Origin: Flavobacteriales bacterium
GTDB lineage: Bacteria > Bacteroidota > Bacteroidia > UBA10329
Direction of reading: 5' to 3'
DNA length: 64,000 nucleotides
Assembly (NCBI GenBank): GCA_020635495.1
Contig: JACJZQ010000005.1
Coordinates: 142,500 to 206,499, forward strand
The notes beneath the pieces were generated by a model. That model did no database searches and was not told the DNA's origin. It saw only the letters and a program-made list of their open reading frames with translations. Positions 26,304-36,213 of this stretch are shown here, in pieces. The position numbers were made by a program, and so were the translations under genes. Each line of letters begins with the position of its first letter. Position 1 is the stretch's first letter.

Positions 26304-27722
26304 TTATCTACCACACATTCTCACCAGTTTTGGCTGAAATGTGCCTAAAACATCTACCAGTTCGGTTTGGCTTTCCATAACCTTACTGATGTCTTTGTAA
26401 GCCATAGGAGCTTCGTCAAGTCCACCACCGATAAGGGTTACACCATGCTTGTCCAAGAATTGCTTCACCTCTTTTTTGGTCAATGAAGCCTTGGCTTTGC
26501 TACGACTCATTTTGCGTCCCGCACCGTGAGATGCCGAGTTCAATGCGTCTGCGCTTCCTTTGCCCCGAACAATGAAGCCTGGTGCGGTCATGCTACCCGG
26601 GATGATTCCCAATTCACCTTCCTTTGCCGGTGTTGCTCCCTTTCGATGGACAATCACTTCTTGTCCATTTTCAAGGAATTCCTTCCAAGCAAAATTGTGA
26701 TGGTTCTCAACCTTGGCCATCGGTCTGCTTCCCAGTGCTGCGGAGATTCGGTCGTGAATCTGATCATGACATGCTTGGGCATAATCACCTGCCAGATTCA
26801 TTGCCAACCAGTATTCCGTACCCACTTCGGAATTCAGATCGAGCCAAGCAAGGTTTGCAGCACCTTTCGGAAGCCTACAGTTCTGCATGGCCAGCTCAGT
26901 GTAGTGCCTGGCAATGTTGGCTCCCAACCCTCTAGAACCAGAGTGTGAGAGAACCGCCAGATACCGACCTGTTTCCAGCCCCATATTGTTGGATGGCTCT
27001 GTTATCTCAACTTCTCCGAACTCAACGAAATGGTTACCACTACCAGAGCTACCGATCTGCTGCCAAGCTTTATCCTTTAACTTTTTCACAACGCGTATCT
27101 CATGAAACTCGTTCCGATCCAGCACAGCATGGTCCTTCGGCCTTTCAAACCGATCATTCCCAAAGCGCGTGTTGTCTTTGAGCATCTGCTTCAGACTTGA
27201 TCTGTGTCGCTCAATGTAATTGCTATTGAGATGATGTACCGTAAGGCACATTCTACAGCCAATATCTACCCCAACACCATATGGAATGACCGCATTATCG
27301 GTGGCCAAAACGCCTCCAATTGGAAGTCCATAACCATGATGTGCATCTGGCATGAGCGCACCCTTCACGGCCACTGGAAGTTTGAGCGCCATTTCCATTT
27401 GGTCGATAGCACCAAAATCAATGTGTTCTACTCCATATATCCGATAGTCTTTCCGTTTGGTAAACTCGTAGTTCTTTGGGCCATCTTCAGGTTTTTCAAC
27501 CAGCATTTCAGCCACTCTTCCGAGCTTCTCATCTTCAAGAAAATCGTTCGGGCTTTCCAGAATCGACTTCAGCAAATTCAGTACTTCTTCCATCGAAGTT
27601 TTCCGATAATGCTTGCGCGCCATATTCATGGCCATAGCCATAACCTTCTTATCTGTGTATCCTATTTTTTTAAGCTCTTTACCGCTTAATCGTAATTTTT
27701 TCATTTCTGAATTTTTGATCAT
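26304..27722 (-). CDS. rtcB: RNA-splicing ligase RtcB
   Basis: A 472-residue GTP- and Mn-dependent ligase that joins 2',3'-cyclic phosphate (or 3'-phosphate) and 5'-OH RNA ends. Motifs in order: MPDAHHGYGLPIGGV, GVDIGCRM with the metal-binding Cys, GSGNHFVEF, HSGSRGLG, ENHHNFAWKE, HRKGATPA, PGSM and SHGAGRKMSRS with the guanylylated His. A Met six codons downstream (27704) is an alternative start. It heads a unit with the TPR gene. The rtcA cyclase and rtcR regulator are not adjacent, so the role is probably RNA repair under a different control from the enterobacterial operon. Confidence 0.95.
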   Translation of the reverse strand: MIKNSEMKKLRLSGKELKKIGYTDKKVMAMAMNMARKHYRKTSMEEVLNLLKSILESPNDFLEDEKLGRVAEMLVEKPEDGPKNYEFTKRKDYRIYGVEHIDFGAIDQMEMALKLPVAVKGALMPDAHHGYGLPIGGVLATDNAVIPYGVGVDIGCRMCLTVHHLNSNYIERHRSSLKQMLKDNTRFGNDRFERPKDHAVLDRNEFHEIRVVKKLKDKAWQQIGSSGSGNHFVEFGEVEITEPSNNMGLETGRYLAVLSHSGSRGLGANIARHYTELAMQNCRLPKGAANLAWLDLNSEVGTEYWLAMNLAGDYAQACHDQIHDRISAALGSRPMAKVENHHNFAWKEFLENGQEVIVHRKGATPAKEGELGIIPGSMTAPGFIVRGKGSADALNSASHGAGRKMSRSKAKASLTKKEVKQFLDKHGVTLIGGGLDEAPMAYKDISKVMESQTELVDVLGTFQPKLVRMCGR

Positions 27723-27773
27723 TTGTTGTTTTTGAATGCCCTTTTCTGGATTGGTCGCGCTGTCGATCGGGCA

Positions 27774-27803
27774 TAAAAAAACCCGATGCGTTAGGCATCG
27801 GGT
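27774..27803 (-). terminator. rho-independent terminator downstream of the small ORF
   Basis: ACCCGATGC (27781-27789) pairs with GCATCGGGT (27795-27803) over a five-base loop. On the minus strand it is followed by seven T (complement of 27774-27780). It closes transcription coming from the DUF4139 gene and the small frame at 27829-28002, before rtcB begins. Confidence 0.88.
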
Positions 27804-27828
27804 CTTCCGTTTTTAGAACGATCTATGA

Positions 27829-28002
27829 TCAAATGGAAATTTGCCGAATACCTATGGGCCACAACGCTGCATCTACCAAGAGATTGAACTGCTCTCGGTG
27901 GCATTGACCTATGTAAATATGTGCTTTCATCACTTCTAATATTGGCCTATCCGGCTTGGTTAGGGTTGTTAAACGACCATAATTCTGATGGTTGCCAATC
28001 AT
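27829..28002 (-). CDS. possible 57-residue protein downstream of the DUF4139 gene
   Basis: An ATG-started frame begins 18 bases after the DUF4139 stop and ends 25 bases before a strong terminator, so it fills the only transcribed space between them. The product (start MIGNHQNYGRLTTL, end LWPIGIRQISI) has no signal peptide, mixed charge and three His. I recognise no family. Codon choice is less typical than in the neighbouring genes (several ATA and TTA), so it could be a chance frame inside a 3' untranslated region or a small RNA. Position is the main support. Confidence 0.35.
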   Translation of the reverse strand: MIGNHQNYGRLTTLTKPDRPILEVMKAHIYIGQCHREQFNLLVDAALWPIGIRQISI

Positions 28003-28020
28003 TCCAAAATTTTTTTTGAA

Positions 28021-30204
28021 TTATTCCAACTGAACCTGTTTCCAGCTTGGTCGCTTTACGAAGTACTTGAAAGTGACCTGCTTGCTTTCGCCAGGAAGTA
28101 GGGTCAATTTCCAATCAAGGATTCCCTTGTCCTCGTCCAGTTTCACATCTTCAGTTTCTATCAGTTGAATAGCAACATCTCGTGTTGTGGACACTGGCAA
28201 CTGATCTTGGAGTTCAAGACGAACCAGTTTGTCCTTGTTGTTTTTCAATTTGATGGTGTAACCACGGTAATCGACCGTTTTGTTGCCAATGATCTGCTGT
28301 TTGCTGAATTCCTTCAACTCCTCACGCTCCACCACAATGGATTTATCAGAACCCAACGAAACAAGCATAGTGTCTCCGGTATTTGCAGGATCAAGCAACG
28401 ATTGTCCGATATATGTGCCCGAAACGTAAAGACTTACAACACCTTCCAACAGATCGAAACGTTCCCAATCGGTGATCTTGGCAACCAGAAAGGCATGAGG
28501 CACCTCAATGGGAGCAGAGTAGTAGCTCATCAACGCATTTATCTGCAACTCATCGATCTGCACGGTGTAATCCTTGTCGTCAGAAAGCACAGTGAAGGGA
28601 GTTTCCACTTTATAAAACACACGGGTTTCCTTTTTGGCAATGGTGGTGTTGATGGAAATGCGTTTGTTAAGAGGTTGAAAATTTGAATTGTAAACGACTC
28701 CACTGGTTGAAGCCAATGCTCGGTCCATTGGGTGCGAGTACAAAGGACCTCTTCCGCCCTCAATCAATCCATCTGCATCCTGAAATCTACTTCCTCTGAG
28801 GTAATCGTTGTTTTGAACGCCAGCGGCCGTAGTAACCGCGGCAGCAGCACCACGAGAAGGCATTTTTACAATTTCCTGACTAGTGACTTGCACTATCGGA
28901 ATACCACCGCTACCTACATTATTGCTACCTGAGAATCGATTACCCGAAAACGTGGCCCCTGCGCTTCCCATCGCACTAACTAATGGAACCTCATAATTGA
29001 TTATGCAAACCTCATCCAGTTTAACCCCAGGCTTCATTCGAAAATCTGCGGTGGTCATTTTATCACCATTAACGATAACATTTTTCAGGTCCTGCGCGGT
29101 GTAGCCAACACAACTTGCTTTAAGTGAATATCGTCCGGCATTCACGCTTTTGAGGTGATACATTCCATCAAAGTCTGTTGAAGATCCAGTGACCTGCTGC
29201 CCTTGGTTCATCAACACCACGTTTGCGAATGGTATGGCTTCATTGTTGGATGCGTCAACAACAATCCCTTTTATCTCTCCCAATCCTGCAATCGGGTCTT
29301 CGCGAATCTGCTCAGGTGTCAGAGATTCTGGAGCTCTCAAACTCCCAACATCCCAGCGCTTCAATTCAGGCATTTGGCCACTTTCTAATGGGTTTTCTGA
29401 GGTCAGGTTCAGTTTCACATCTTTCCAATCTGAGCCGCTGCTTTGACGCACATTGGCTTTCAGAATAAGCTTTATCGGTTCGTCAATTTCCTCGGCCCGC
29501 AGGTCGTAAATGGGTGTCCAACCAGCATTGGGTATGATGTACTTGAGGGTAATTCCCCCCTTAAAGGTGTCTTCGCAGCTTGCTTCAACCACAATTTCGC
29601 TGGTCTTGGTCGGAACAATGCTGGTTATTTCTTGCTTCTGAGCCGATTTCTCGTGCAGCAGTTTTTCCAACTCTTTTATTCTACGATGACTCTTCCGCTG
29701 CTTGGCCTTTACTTCCTTCAATTTCACTTCGTAAAAGGCAACGGTCTGAATCAGTTCATCCACTTTTACACCTTCCTGCTGCCCACCGATTTCATTGTTC
29801 AGCGCCAGCAGTTTCTCTTGGTTCTGATACAGCGCCAGCACATCAGACTCATCTTCAATCAGAACTTGAAGACTGTCAATGCTCTTCTGAAGGGCTTCGG
29901 CCTTGGCATTTTTCTCCAATCGCTTCAAGAAATTGGAGCGCTTGTTCACATAGTTGATCACCAATCCGTCATCAACTTTCACCTGAAGACTATTATCTAT
30001 CAGGTCAGGTTCCAGTCCATCGAAAACCAACCGGTATTTGCCCGGTTTCAGTTTCAGTGGTTTGACCCGTTTTACTTGGGCACCCTTGAAGTAAACGGTC
30101 ACTTCGCTCACCTCAGAAGAGAGTTCCTTTTCCTCGATTGCTTTTTCCTGCGCCAGCGCAACTTGGGCCACCAGCAGAGCCATAATGATGAGTAGATTTT
30201 TCAT
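28021..30204 (-). CDS. DUF4139 (mucoidy-inhibitor-like) protein with inserted CarboxypepD_reg/TonB-plug-like module
   Basis: A 727-residue protein from the ATG at 30204 (a TTG two codons earlier is possible), with a signal peptide ending at VALAQ. The N-terminal DUF4140-type part (VSEVTVYFKGAQVKRVKPLKLKPGKYRLVFDGL) and a coiled coil (~95-190) lead into DUF4139 (YIIPNAGWTPIYDLRAEEID). After DVGSLRAPESL the fold is interrupted: residues ~305-395 are a CarboxypepD_reg-like domain (ASNNEAIPFANVVLMNQGQQ, STDFDGMYHL). Then GVKLDEVCIINYEVPL and MPSRGAAAAVTTAAGVQ (448-464) follow, the entry to a TonB plug. DUF4139 resumes from about residue 520 (ETRVFYKVETPFTVL) to the end. There is no barrel, so it is not a transporter. 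The function of the hybrid is unknown. Confidence 0.85.
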   Translation of the reverse strand: MKNLLIIMALLVAQVALAQEKAIEEKELSSEVSEVTVYFKGAQVKRVKPLKLKPGKYRLVFDGLEPDLIDNSLQVKVDDGLVINYVNKRSNFLKRLEKNAKAEALQKSIDSLQVLIEDESDVLALYQNQEKLLALNNEIGGQQEGVKVDELIQTVAFYEVKLKEVKAKQRKSHRRIKELEKLLHEKSAQKQEITSIVPTKTSEIVVEASCEDTFKGGITLKYIIPNAGWTPIYDLRAEEIDEPIKLILKANVRQSSGSDWKDVKLNLTSENPLESGQMPELKRWDVGSLRAPESLTPEQIREDPIAGLGEIKGIVVDASNNEAIPFANVVLMNQGQQVTGSSTDFDGMYHLKSVNAGRYSLKASCVGYTAQDLKNVIVNGDKMTTADFRMKPGVKLDEVCIINYEVPLVSAMGSAGATFSGNRFSGSNNVGSGGIPIVQVTSQEIVKMPSRGAAAAVTTAAGVQNNDYLRGSRFQDADGLIEGGRGPLYSHPMDRALASTSGVVYNSNFQPLNKRISINTTIAKKETRVFYKVETPFTVLSDDKDYTVQIDELQINALMSYYSAPIEVPHAFLVAKITDWERFDLLEGVVSLYVSGTYIGQSLLDPANTGDTMLVSLGSDKSIVVEREELKEFSKQQIIGNKTVDYRGYTIKLKNNKDKLVRLELQDQLPVSTTRDVAIQLIETEDVKLDEDKGILDWKLTLLPGESKQVTFKYFVKRPSWKQVQLE

Positions 30205-30601
30205 GACCAATGGGTTTTAAATGTTTCCATTCAAGTTACCCAGTGTTACAGGTTTAGAGGGTGCGTTTTGAGCGATAATGGGGACTCATGTTTCAACTCA
30301 AACCTATCCAGTTCTGATGCTTTTCACACGATTTTAAACTGGGAGAAAAGCGGCTTAAATAACAGGTCCAAAAAGTTTTTGGCGGCTGAAAAACCTGCCG
30401 GTCTAACGGCATTGTTACTCGTAATATCAGGTCATTGTCTGGAGTCGGTTGCCTCCGTTGGTGCCAACAAATGTTAAGATCAGGGCAGCGGTCATCATCC
30501 TGAATAATTTCTCCCAGAATCTGACCGTATTACTTCTAAATCATTGTTCATCAATACCCGAAAAATGCAGTCGTAAACCTTAGTTTTAAAAAAATCTCGC
30601 C
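30205..30601. other. intergenic region between divergent genes
   Basis: The region must carry the control regions of the DUF4139 gene (leftward) and the alpha-2-macroglobulin gene (rightward). On the minus strand TAACTTGA near 30230 is a poor match to the -7 consensus. A 69-codon frame starting with TTG at 30268 has low-quality composition and is not called. No RNA gene is seen. Confidence 0.4.
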
Positions 30602-33600
30602 ATGAAAACTCCAGCCCCTTTCGCCACCAGAATTCTCAGCCTTATCATCCTTGTTTCAACTCTGTTTGGTTGTAATGATTCTCCGTATGAACCTTCGGTC
30701 GATCCGGCTTTTGCGGCTTACGTGTCGGCATTCACAAGCGGGGTTGTGAGTAATAGCACCACGGTGCAGATACGATTGGCAGAATCGAACCCGAATGCGG
30801 TGGTCAATGCTCAGGTCAAGGATGAGCTTTTCGATTTCAGCCCGAACGTGGAAGGTGCGGCTTACTGGGTTGATGATCGTACGGTGGAGTTTCGTCCGAG
30901 GGCAAGGCTAAAGCCCGGTAAGGTTTACAAGGTGGAGTTCTACCTCAGTAAGTTGATGGAAGTGCCAAAGGAGTTGAGAACGATGGAGTTCAGCATGCAG
31001 GTGATGAAGCAATCCATGACAGTCAGTTTTGATGGGCTTGAGGCATACGATGACGACCTGAAATGGCAGATGATGAAGGGTCTTGTAACCACCTATGATG
31101 TGGCGAGGGCCGAGGAGCTGGAGGCATCATTGACCGCTTTCCAAGATGGTAAGAAACTGAACCTGCTTTGGGAGCACGAAGGCGGTAAAATGCATCGGTT
31201 TGTGGTTGATAGCGTTCACAGAACCGAAGATCGCGGGCAGGTAATTCTGCAATGGAACGGTGAGCAATTGGGCTTTGACGCTGAGGAGGAACGTGGCTAC
31301 GATATTCCGCCATTGGGCGAGTTTTCGGTGCTTGATGTAAAGACAACGGTTCAGCCAGAACAGATGCTGACCGTTTTCTTCTCCGATCCTGTCAGCAAGA
31401 ACATCGACTTGGACGGATTGATCTACCTGCAACCTCAGACCGAGGTTCGCTTGGTACGAGATGGCAGCTCCGTAAAGGTTTATCCTTCAAAACGTTTGAT
31501 CGGTGATGTTACCGTCATGGTTACGGATGGCGTTCGCAATTCGCTGGGCTACCAGCTGATGAGTCAGTATCAGAAACGGGTCAAGTTCACCAGCATCAAA
31601 CCGGCCGTTGGGCTTATTGGAAGAGGGGTGATTCTGCCAAGTACGGATGGACTTCAGTTTCCGTTCAAAGCGGTGAGTCTCAAGGCGGTGAACGTCCGCG
31701 TTATCCGAATTTTTGAAGACAACGTGGCGCAATTTTTCCAAGTGAATCAGATGGACGGAACGCACGAAATGAAGCGCGTTGGCCGCCCGGTTTTCAACGG
31801 AGAAGTTGAGCTTACATCAGACAAACCAATCGATTACGGAACGTGGAATAACTTCTCCATCGACCTTTCCAAGTTGATCGAGGCCGAGCCGGGAGCCCTG
31901 TATCGAGTGTTCATCAGTTTCAGCAGAAATCAATCGCTTTATCCGTGCGAAGGAGACGATAACGAACTCACAACAGAGGTGAGTTTTGATGATGATGACG
32001 CGGAAAGTTCATTCGACAATCCGACCAGTTATCGCTACTATGATGAGGACGAATATTACGATTGGCGCAGGTATCGGTACGAGGACCGCGAGAATCCCTG
32101 CAAGGCCTCCTATTACATGCAGCGCGACAATTTCGTGGGGCGCAATCTGCTGGCTTCAGACCTCGGGTTGATAGCGAAAAGCGGCCGCGGAACGGATATG
32201 TTGGTGGCGGTTACCGACCTGAGAACGACCGAGCCATTGGCCAATGTGGAAGTGGAGATTTACAACTTCCAAGAGCAGCTGGTGGGCAGCGCCAAAACGA
32301 ATGGCGATGGCTTTGTGAAGATCGATTTGAAGCGGAAGCCATTTCTGCTGGTTGCCAAGAAGGATAAGCAACGCGGTTATCTGCGTTTGGATGACGGAAA
32401 TGCGCTGTCGCTGAGCATGTTTGATATTGGCGGGCAGCACAACAAGAAAGGCGTAAAAGGATTCATTTATGGCGAGCGTGGCGTTTGGCGGCCTGGCGAT
32501 TCGCTTTACGTTTCGTTCATCCTACAGGATGCGAATAAGGTGTTGCCGAAAGACCATCCGGTTGTGTTTGAACTGTACACGCCTCAACAACAGCTTTTCG
32601 AACGCAAGGTGAGAACAACGTCTGTGAACGGATTCTACGATTTCCGTACAGCAACAGCATCCGATGCTCCAACCGGAAATTGGCTGGCGAAGGTGAAGGT
32701 CGGTGGTTCTGAATTCTCAAAGACCATCAAGATCGAGACGATAAAACCGAATCGACTAAAGATCAAACTGGATTTTGATGAAGAGGTACTCACCGATGTC
32801 AAAAAATCGGAAGGAAAAATGGAGGTGAAATGGCTTCATGGTGCCATTGCCGGCAACCTGAAGGCTGATGTGGAAATGAACCTTACGCAAGGTTCAACAT
32901 CCTTCAAAAAGTACCCGGATTATGTGTTCGATGATCCCGCTAAGGAATTCAACGCGCAGGAGAAAATGGTCTTCGAAGGCACGCTGGATGCCAACGGTAA
33001 AGCCACCGTAAAACCTATGATCGAAGTGGCTAAAAGCGCTCCTGGCATGTTGCGGGCAAGTTTCAAAATAAGGGCATTTGAAAAAGGTGGAGATTTTTCG
33101 GTGGATCGCTTCTCGGTTCCGTACTCACCATACCGCGGCTACGTGGGTCTGAAAGTGCCTGAAGGCGATGCTTGGAACGGGGCTTTATACTCTAACGAGC
33201 CCAATCTGATTCCAATTGTCACGGTAGATGAGTTTGGCGAGCCAGTAGATCGGAAAGGCGTGAAGATCGAGGTGTTTGACGTGTACTGGCGTTGGTGGTG
33301 GGAGCGTAGTTCAGACAATGATCTGGCACGCTATGTTGGCAACAACAATCGCAACCTGATTAAATCAGCCACGGTCGATACCAAAGACGGAAAGGCCGTT
33401 TATGAACTCGATTTCGGAGCACGCCACTATGGTAGGAAATTCATTCGTGTAACGGATCCTGTAACCGGACATAGTGCTGGTCAGACCTTCTACGTGACCT
33501 ACAAAGGCTGGTGGAATGACAATGGCGGCAGCACACCTGGCGCAGCCGAATTGCTCACGTTTAGCACCGATAAAAAATCGTACGAAGTGGGCGAAACGGT

Positions 33601-36205
33601 GAAGGTCACGGTGCCATCATCCAAGCAGGGAAGGATACTGGCAAGCATTGAAACGGGAAGCAAGGTTTTGGATGCGTTCTGGGTCGACCTGAAGGAAGGT
33701 GAGAACAGTTTTGATGTGAAAACCACCGAAGAAATGGCCCCGAACATGTTCGTGCATCTGTCGCTGATTCAGCCTCACAAGAATGTGAAGAACGACCTGC
33801 CCATCCGTCTGTATGGCCTGCAACCTGTGGCGGTTGAGAACCCCGCTTCGCACCTCGATCCGATCATCACCATGCCGAAAGAGTTGGCCCCAGAAGCACC
33901 TTTTGAGGTGAAAGTGAAGGAAGGTGCGGGCAGAAAAATGACCTATACACTTGCGGTGGTCGATGAAGGATTGCTCGACCTCACGCGTTTCCAAACTCCC
34001 GACCCTTGGACACATTTCTATGCCAAGGAGGCACTCAGCGTAAAAACCTGGGATATGTACCAATACGTTCTTGGGGCGTTTTCGGGAGAAATGGCAGGGT
34101 TGCTGGCCCTCGGTGGAGATGAATACGGCAAGAAGAACGGTGGCGCCAAGGCCAATCGGTTCAAGCCAGTGGTCAGGTTTGTGGGTCCGTTTGTAGTTGA
34201 AGCTGGAAAGGAGAATGTGCACAAACTCGATATGCCGAATTACGTGGGTTCCGTGCGCACAATGGTTGTAGCAGGGCAGGGCAACGCCTACGGTTCCACG
34301 CAAGAAACTACGCCCGTCAAAAAGCCACTTATGGTGCTGGCCACGGTTCCACGGGTGGTTGGTCCGCAGGAGCGGGTTGATATTCCAGTCACCGTTTTCG
34401 CGATGGATGAAAAAGTGAAGAACGTTTCAGTTACGATTGAAGCCAATGAACTGTTCCACATCAATGGAGAAAAGACCAAAGAGCTCAAGTTCAGCAGGGT
34501 AGGAGATGAGGTGGTCAATTTCAATCTCAGCGTAGCCGAAAAACTTGGAATCGGTAAGCTGAAAGTGATAGCGAAGAGCGGTTCTGAACGAGCTGAATAT
34601 GAGGTGGAGTTGGATGTGAGAACCCCGAATCCGCGCATCACGCAAGTAAAAGAAGCCATGATAGAGCCGGGCGAGACTTGGACATCGGACTACTTGCCAA
34701 TAGGAATGGCCGGAACGAATAATGGTGTTGTTGAGGTTTCGAACATTCCTTCCATGGACCTGGAACGGAGGTTGCAATACCTTGTGCAGTACCCTCACGG
34801 TTGTATTGAGCAGACCACATCATCCGTGTTTCCGCAGTTGTTTCTGAGCAAATTGATGGACCTTTCGCCAGAAAGAAAGGCAGAAATTGAGGAGAATATC
34901 AAAGCGGGAATAGACCGTCTGCGCAACTTCCAGATCTATTCTGGCGGACTTTCTTACTGGCCTGGCGAATATGACGAGGCCAGCGACTGGGGCACCAATT
35001 ATGCGGGTCATTTCATGCTCGAGGCCAAAGCCATCGGCTATGATATGCCGCCCGGTTTCATCGATAATTGGGTGAAATTCCAGCAGCAACGTGCCAATAG
35101 TTGGACGCCAGATATGGCTGGTCAGTACAATCATTATTATTCGAGCAACCAGTTGATTCAGGCGTACCGATTGTACACACTTGCTTTGGCAGGACAACCA
35201 GCTTTGGGTGCGATGAACCGCATGCGAACCATCAAGAATTTGCAAACGGCTGCCAGATGGCGATTGGCAGCGGCTTATCAGCTCATCGGAAAGACGAGTA
35301 TTGCCGAGAAGTTGGTGGCCGGACAGACCACCGAAATTGAGCGCTACAAAGAGTTGGGCCGATCTTATGGAAGCTCAGAACGTGACCGCGCCATGATCCT
35401 TGAGACACTGACTATTCTCAATCGGAAATCAGATGCCAAAAAGATTCTGGATGAACTGTGCGAGAGATTGTCATCGCAAGGTTGGTACAGCACACAGACC
35501 ACGGCTTATTCGTTGCTTGCGGTAGCAAAGTTTGTTGGCGTTTCGGGTGGTGTTGGTGGTCAACTGAAGTTCAACTATGTGCTCAACAATGGCAAAGACA
35601 GAAGTCGAAAATCAGACTCGCCCATATCACAGATCGGTCTTGGTATCAAAGGAACCGAAGGCGGTCAGGTGCAGGTTACCAACACCAGCCAGTCTACGCT
35701 CTTCATCAAAATGGTGCTGGATGGAATTCCTACCGTAGGCGATAAGACAAACGGTGAGAATGATCTGGAGATGAGCATCCGCTACACGGACCTCAATTTC
35801 AAGGCAATCGACCCGTTATCACTTGATCAGGGAACCGATTTCATTGCTGAGGTCACTGTCAAGCATCCAGGAGTTCGGGATGATTATCAGGAAATGGCGT
35901 TGACGCAGATCTTCCCTTCAGGATGGGAGATCCGTAATCTCAGAATGGATGAAGGAAGCAGCACCAAAGTTGCCGACCAGCCAGAATATCAGGATATCAG
36001 AGACGACCGTGTGTACTCTTATTTCGACCTAAAGAGTAAGGAGTCAAAGACGTTCCGAATTCTGCTGAACGCCACTTATCTCGGAGATTTCTATCTGCCC
36101 ACGGTAGTTTGCGAAGCCATGTATGATAACGAGATCCATGCGCATCGCGCTGGCAAATGGGTCAAGGTGGTCGAAGCAGGAAATCCAACTTCTCAGGCTA
36201 AGTGA
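30602..36205 (+). CDS. alpha-2-macroglobulin family lipoprotein with intact thioester
   Basis: An 1867-residue lipoprotein (lipobox TLFGC, Cys24). Bacterial alpha-2-macroglobulins trap proteases in the periplasm by covalent bonding after bait cleavage. Macroglobulin-like beta domains fill the first half. A signature GVWRPGDSLYVSFILQD lies near residue 625, and a complement-like alpha/alpha toroid is in the last third. The thioester CIEQ (C1401-Q1404, in GCIEQTTS) is complete. An acidic DDDDAES/YYDEDEYYDW insertion near 460-500 is unusual and could be a loop or bait-like region. Eight bases separate it from pbpC, the same pairing as yfhM-pbpC in E. coli, which supports a role in protecting the wall when the outer membrane is breached. 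Confidence 0.93.
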   Translation: MKTPAPFATRILSLIILVSTLFGCNDSPYEPSVDPAFAAYVSAFTSGVVSNSTTVQIRLAESNPNAVVNAQVKDELFDFSPNVEGAAYWVDDRTVEFRPRARLKPGKVYKVEFYLSKLMEVPKELRTMEFSMQVMKQSMTVSFDGLEAYDDDLKWQMMKGLVTTYDVARAEELEASLTAFQDGKKLNLLWEHEGGKMHRFVVDSVHRTEDRGQVILQWNGEQLGFDAEEERGYDIPPLGEFSVLDVKTTVQPEQMLTVFFSDPVSKNIDLDGLIYLQPQTEVRLVRDGSSVKVYPSKRLIGDVTVMVTDGVRNSLGYQLMSQYQKRVKFTSIKPAVGLIGRGVILPSTDGLQFPFKAVSLKAVNVRVIRIFEDNVAQFFQVNQMDGTHEMKRVGRPVFNGEVELTSDKPIDYGTWNNFSIDLSKLIEAEPGALYRVFISFSRNQSLYPCEGDDNELTTEVSFDDDDAESSFDNPTSYRYYDEDEYYDWRRYRYEDRENPCKASYYMQRDNFVGRNLLASDLGLIAKSGRGTDMLVAVTDLRTTEPLANVEVEIYNFQEQLVGSAKTNGDGFVKIDLKRKPFLLVAKKDKQRGYLRLDDGNALSLSMFDIGGQHNKKGVKGFIYGERGVWRPGDSLYVSFILQDANKVLPKDHPVVFELYTPQQQLFERKVRTTSVNGFYDFRTATASDAPTGNWLAKVKVGGSEFSKTIKIETIKPNRLKIKLDFDEEVLTDVKKSEGKMEVKWLHGAIAGNLKADVEMNLTQGSTSFKKYPDYVFDDPAKEFNAQEKMVFEGTLDANGKATVKPMIEVAKSAPGMLRASFKIRAFEKGGDFSVDRFSVPYSPYRGYVGLKVPEGDAWNGALYSNEPNLIPIVTVDEFGEPVDRKGVKIEVFDVYWRWWWERSSDNDLARYVGNNNRNLIKSATVDTKDGKAVYELDFGARHYGRKFIRVTDPVTGHSAGQTFYVTYKGWWNDNGGSTPGAAELLTFSTDKKSYEVGETVKVTVPSSKQGRILASIETGSKVLDAFWVDLKEGENSFDVKTTEEMAPNMFVHLSLIQPHKNVKNDLPIRLYGLQPVAVENPASHLDPIITMPKELAPEAPFEVKVKEGAGRKMTYTLAVVDEGLLDLTRFQTPDPWTHFYAKEALSVKTWDMYQYVLGAFSGEMAGLLALGGDEYGKKNGGAKANRFKPVVRFVGPFVVEAGKENVHKLDMPNYVGSVRTMVVAGQGNAYGSTQETTPVKKPLMVLATVPRVVGPQERVDIPVTVFAMDEKVKNVSVTIEANELFHINGEKTKELKFSRVGDEVVNFNLSVAEKLGIGKLKVIAKSGSERAEYEVELDVRTPNPRITQVKEAMIEPGETWTSDYLPIGMAGTNNGVVEVSNIPSMDLERRLQYLVQYPHGCIEQTTSSVFPQLFLSKLMDLSPERKAEIEENIKAGIDRLRNFQIYSGGLSYWPGEYDEASDWGTNYAGHFMLEAKAIGYDMPPGFIDNWVKFQQQRANSWTPDMAGQYNHYYSSNQLIQAYRLYTLALAGQPALGAMNRMRTIKNLQTAARWRLAAAYQLIGKTSIAEKLVAGQTTEIERYKELGRSYGSSERDRAMILETLTILNRKSDAKKILDELCERLSSQGWYSTQTTAYSLLAVAKFVGVSGGVGGQLKFNYVLNNGKDRSRKSDSPISQIGLGIKGTEGGQVQVTNTSQSTLFIKMVLDGIPTVGDKTNGENDLEMSIRYTDLNFKAIDPLSLDQGTDFIAEVTVKHPGVRDDYQEMALTQIFPSGWEIRNLRMDEGSSTKVADQPEYQDIRDDRVYSYFDLKSKESKTFRILLNATYLGDFYLPTVVCEAMYDNEIHAHRAGKWVKVVEAGNPTSQAK

Positions 36206-36213
36206 TCTGAGCC

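Noticed and set aside
27804..28020. A tRNA or tmRNA upstream of rtcB
   Set aside because: No T-arm consensus and no pairing ends were found. The short frame or an untranslated 3' region explains the stretch better.
30268..30477. 69-codon plus-strand frame in the divergent intergenic region
   Set aside because: TTG start, poor composition, and it occupies the space needed for two promoters.
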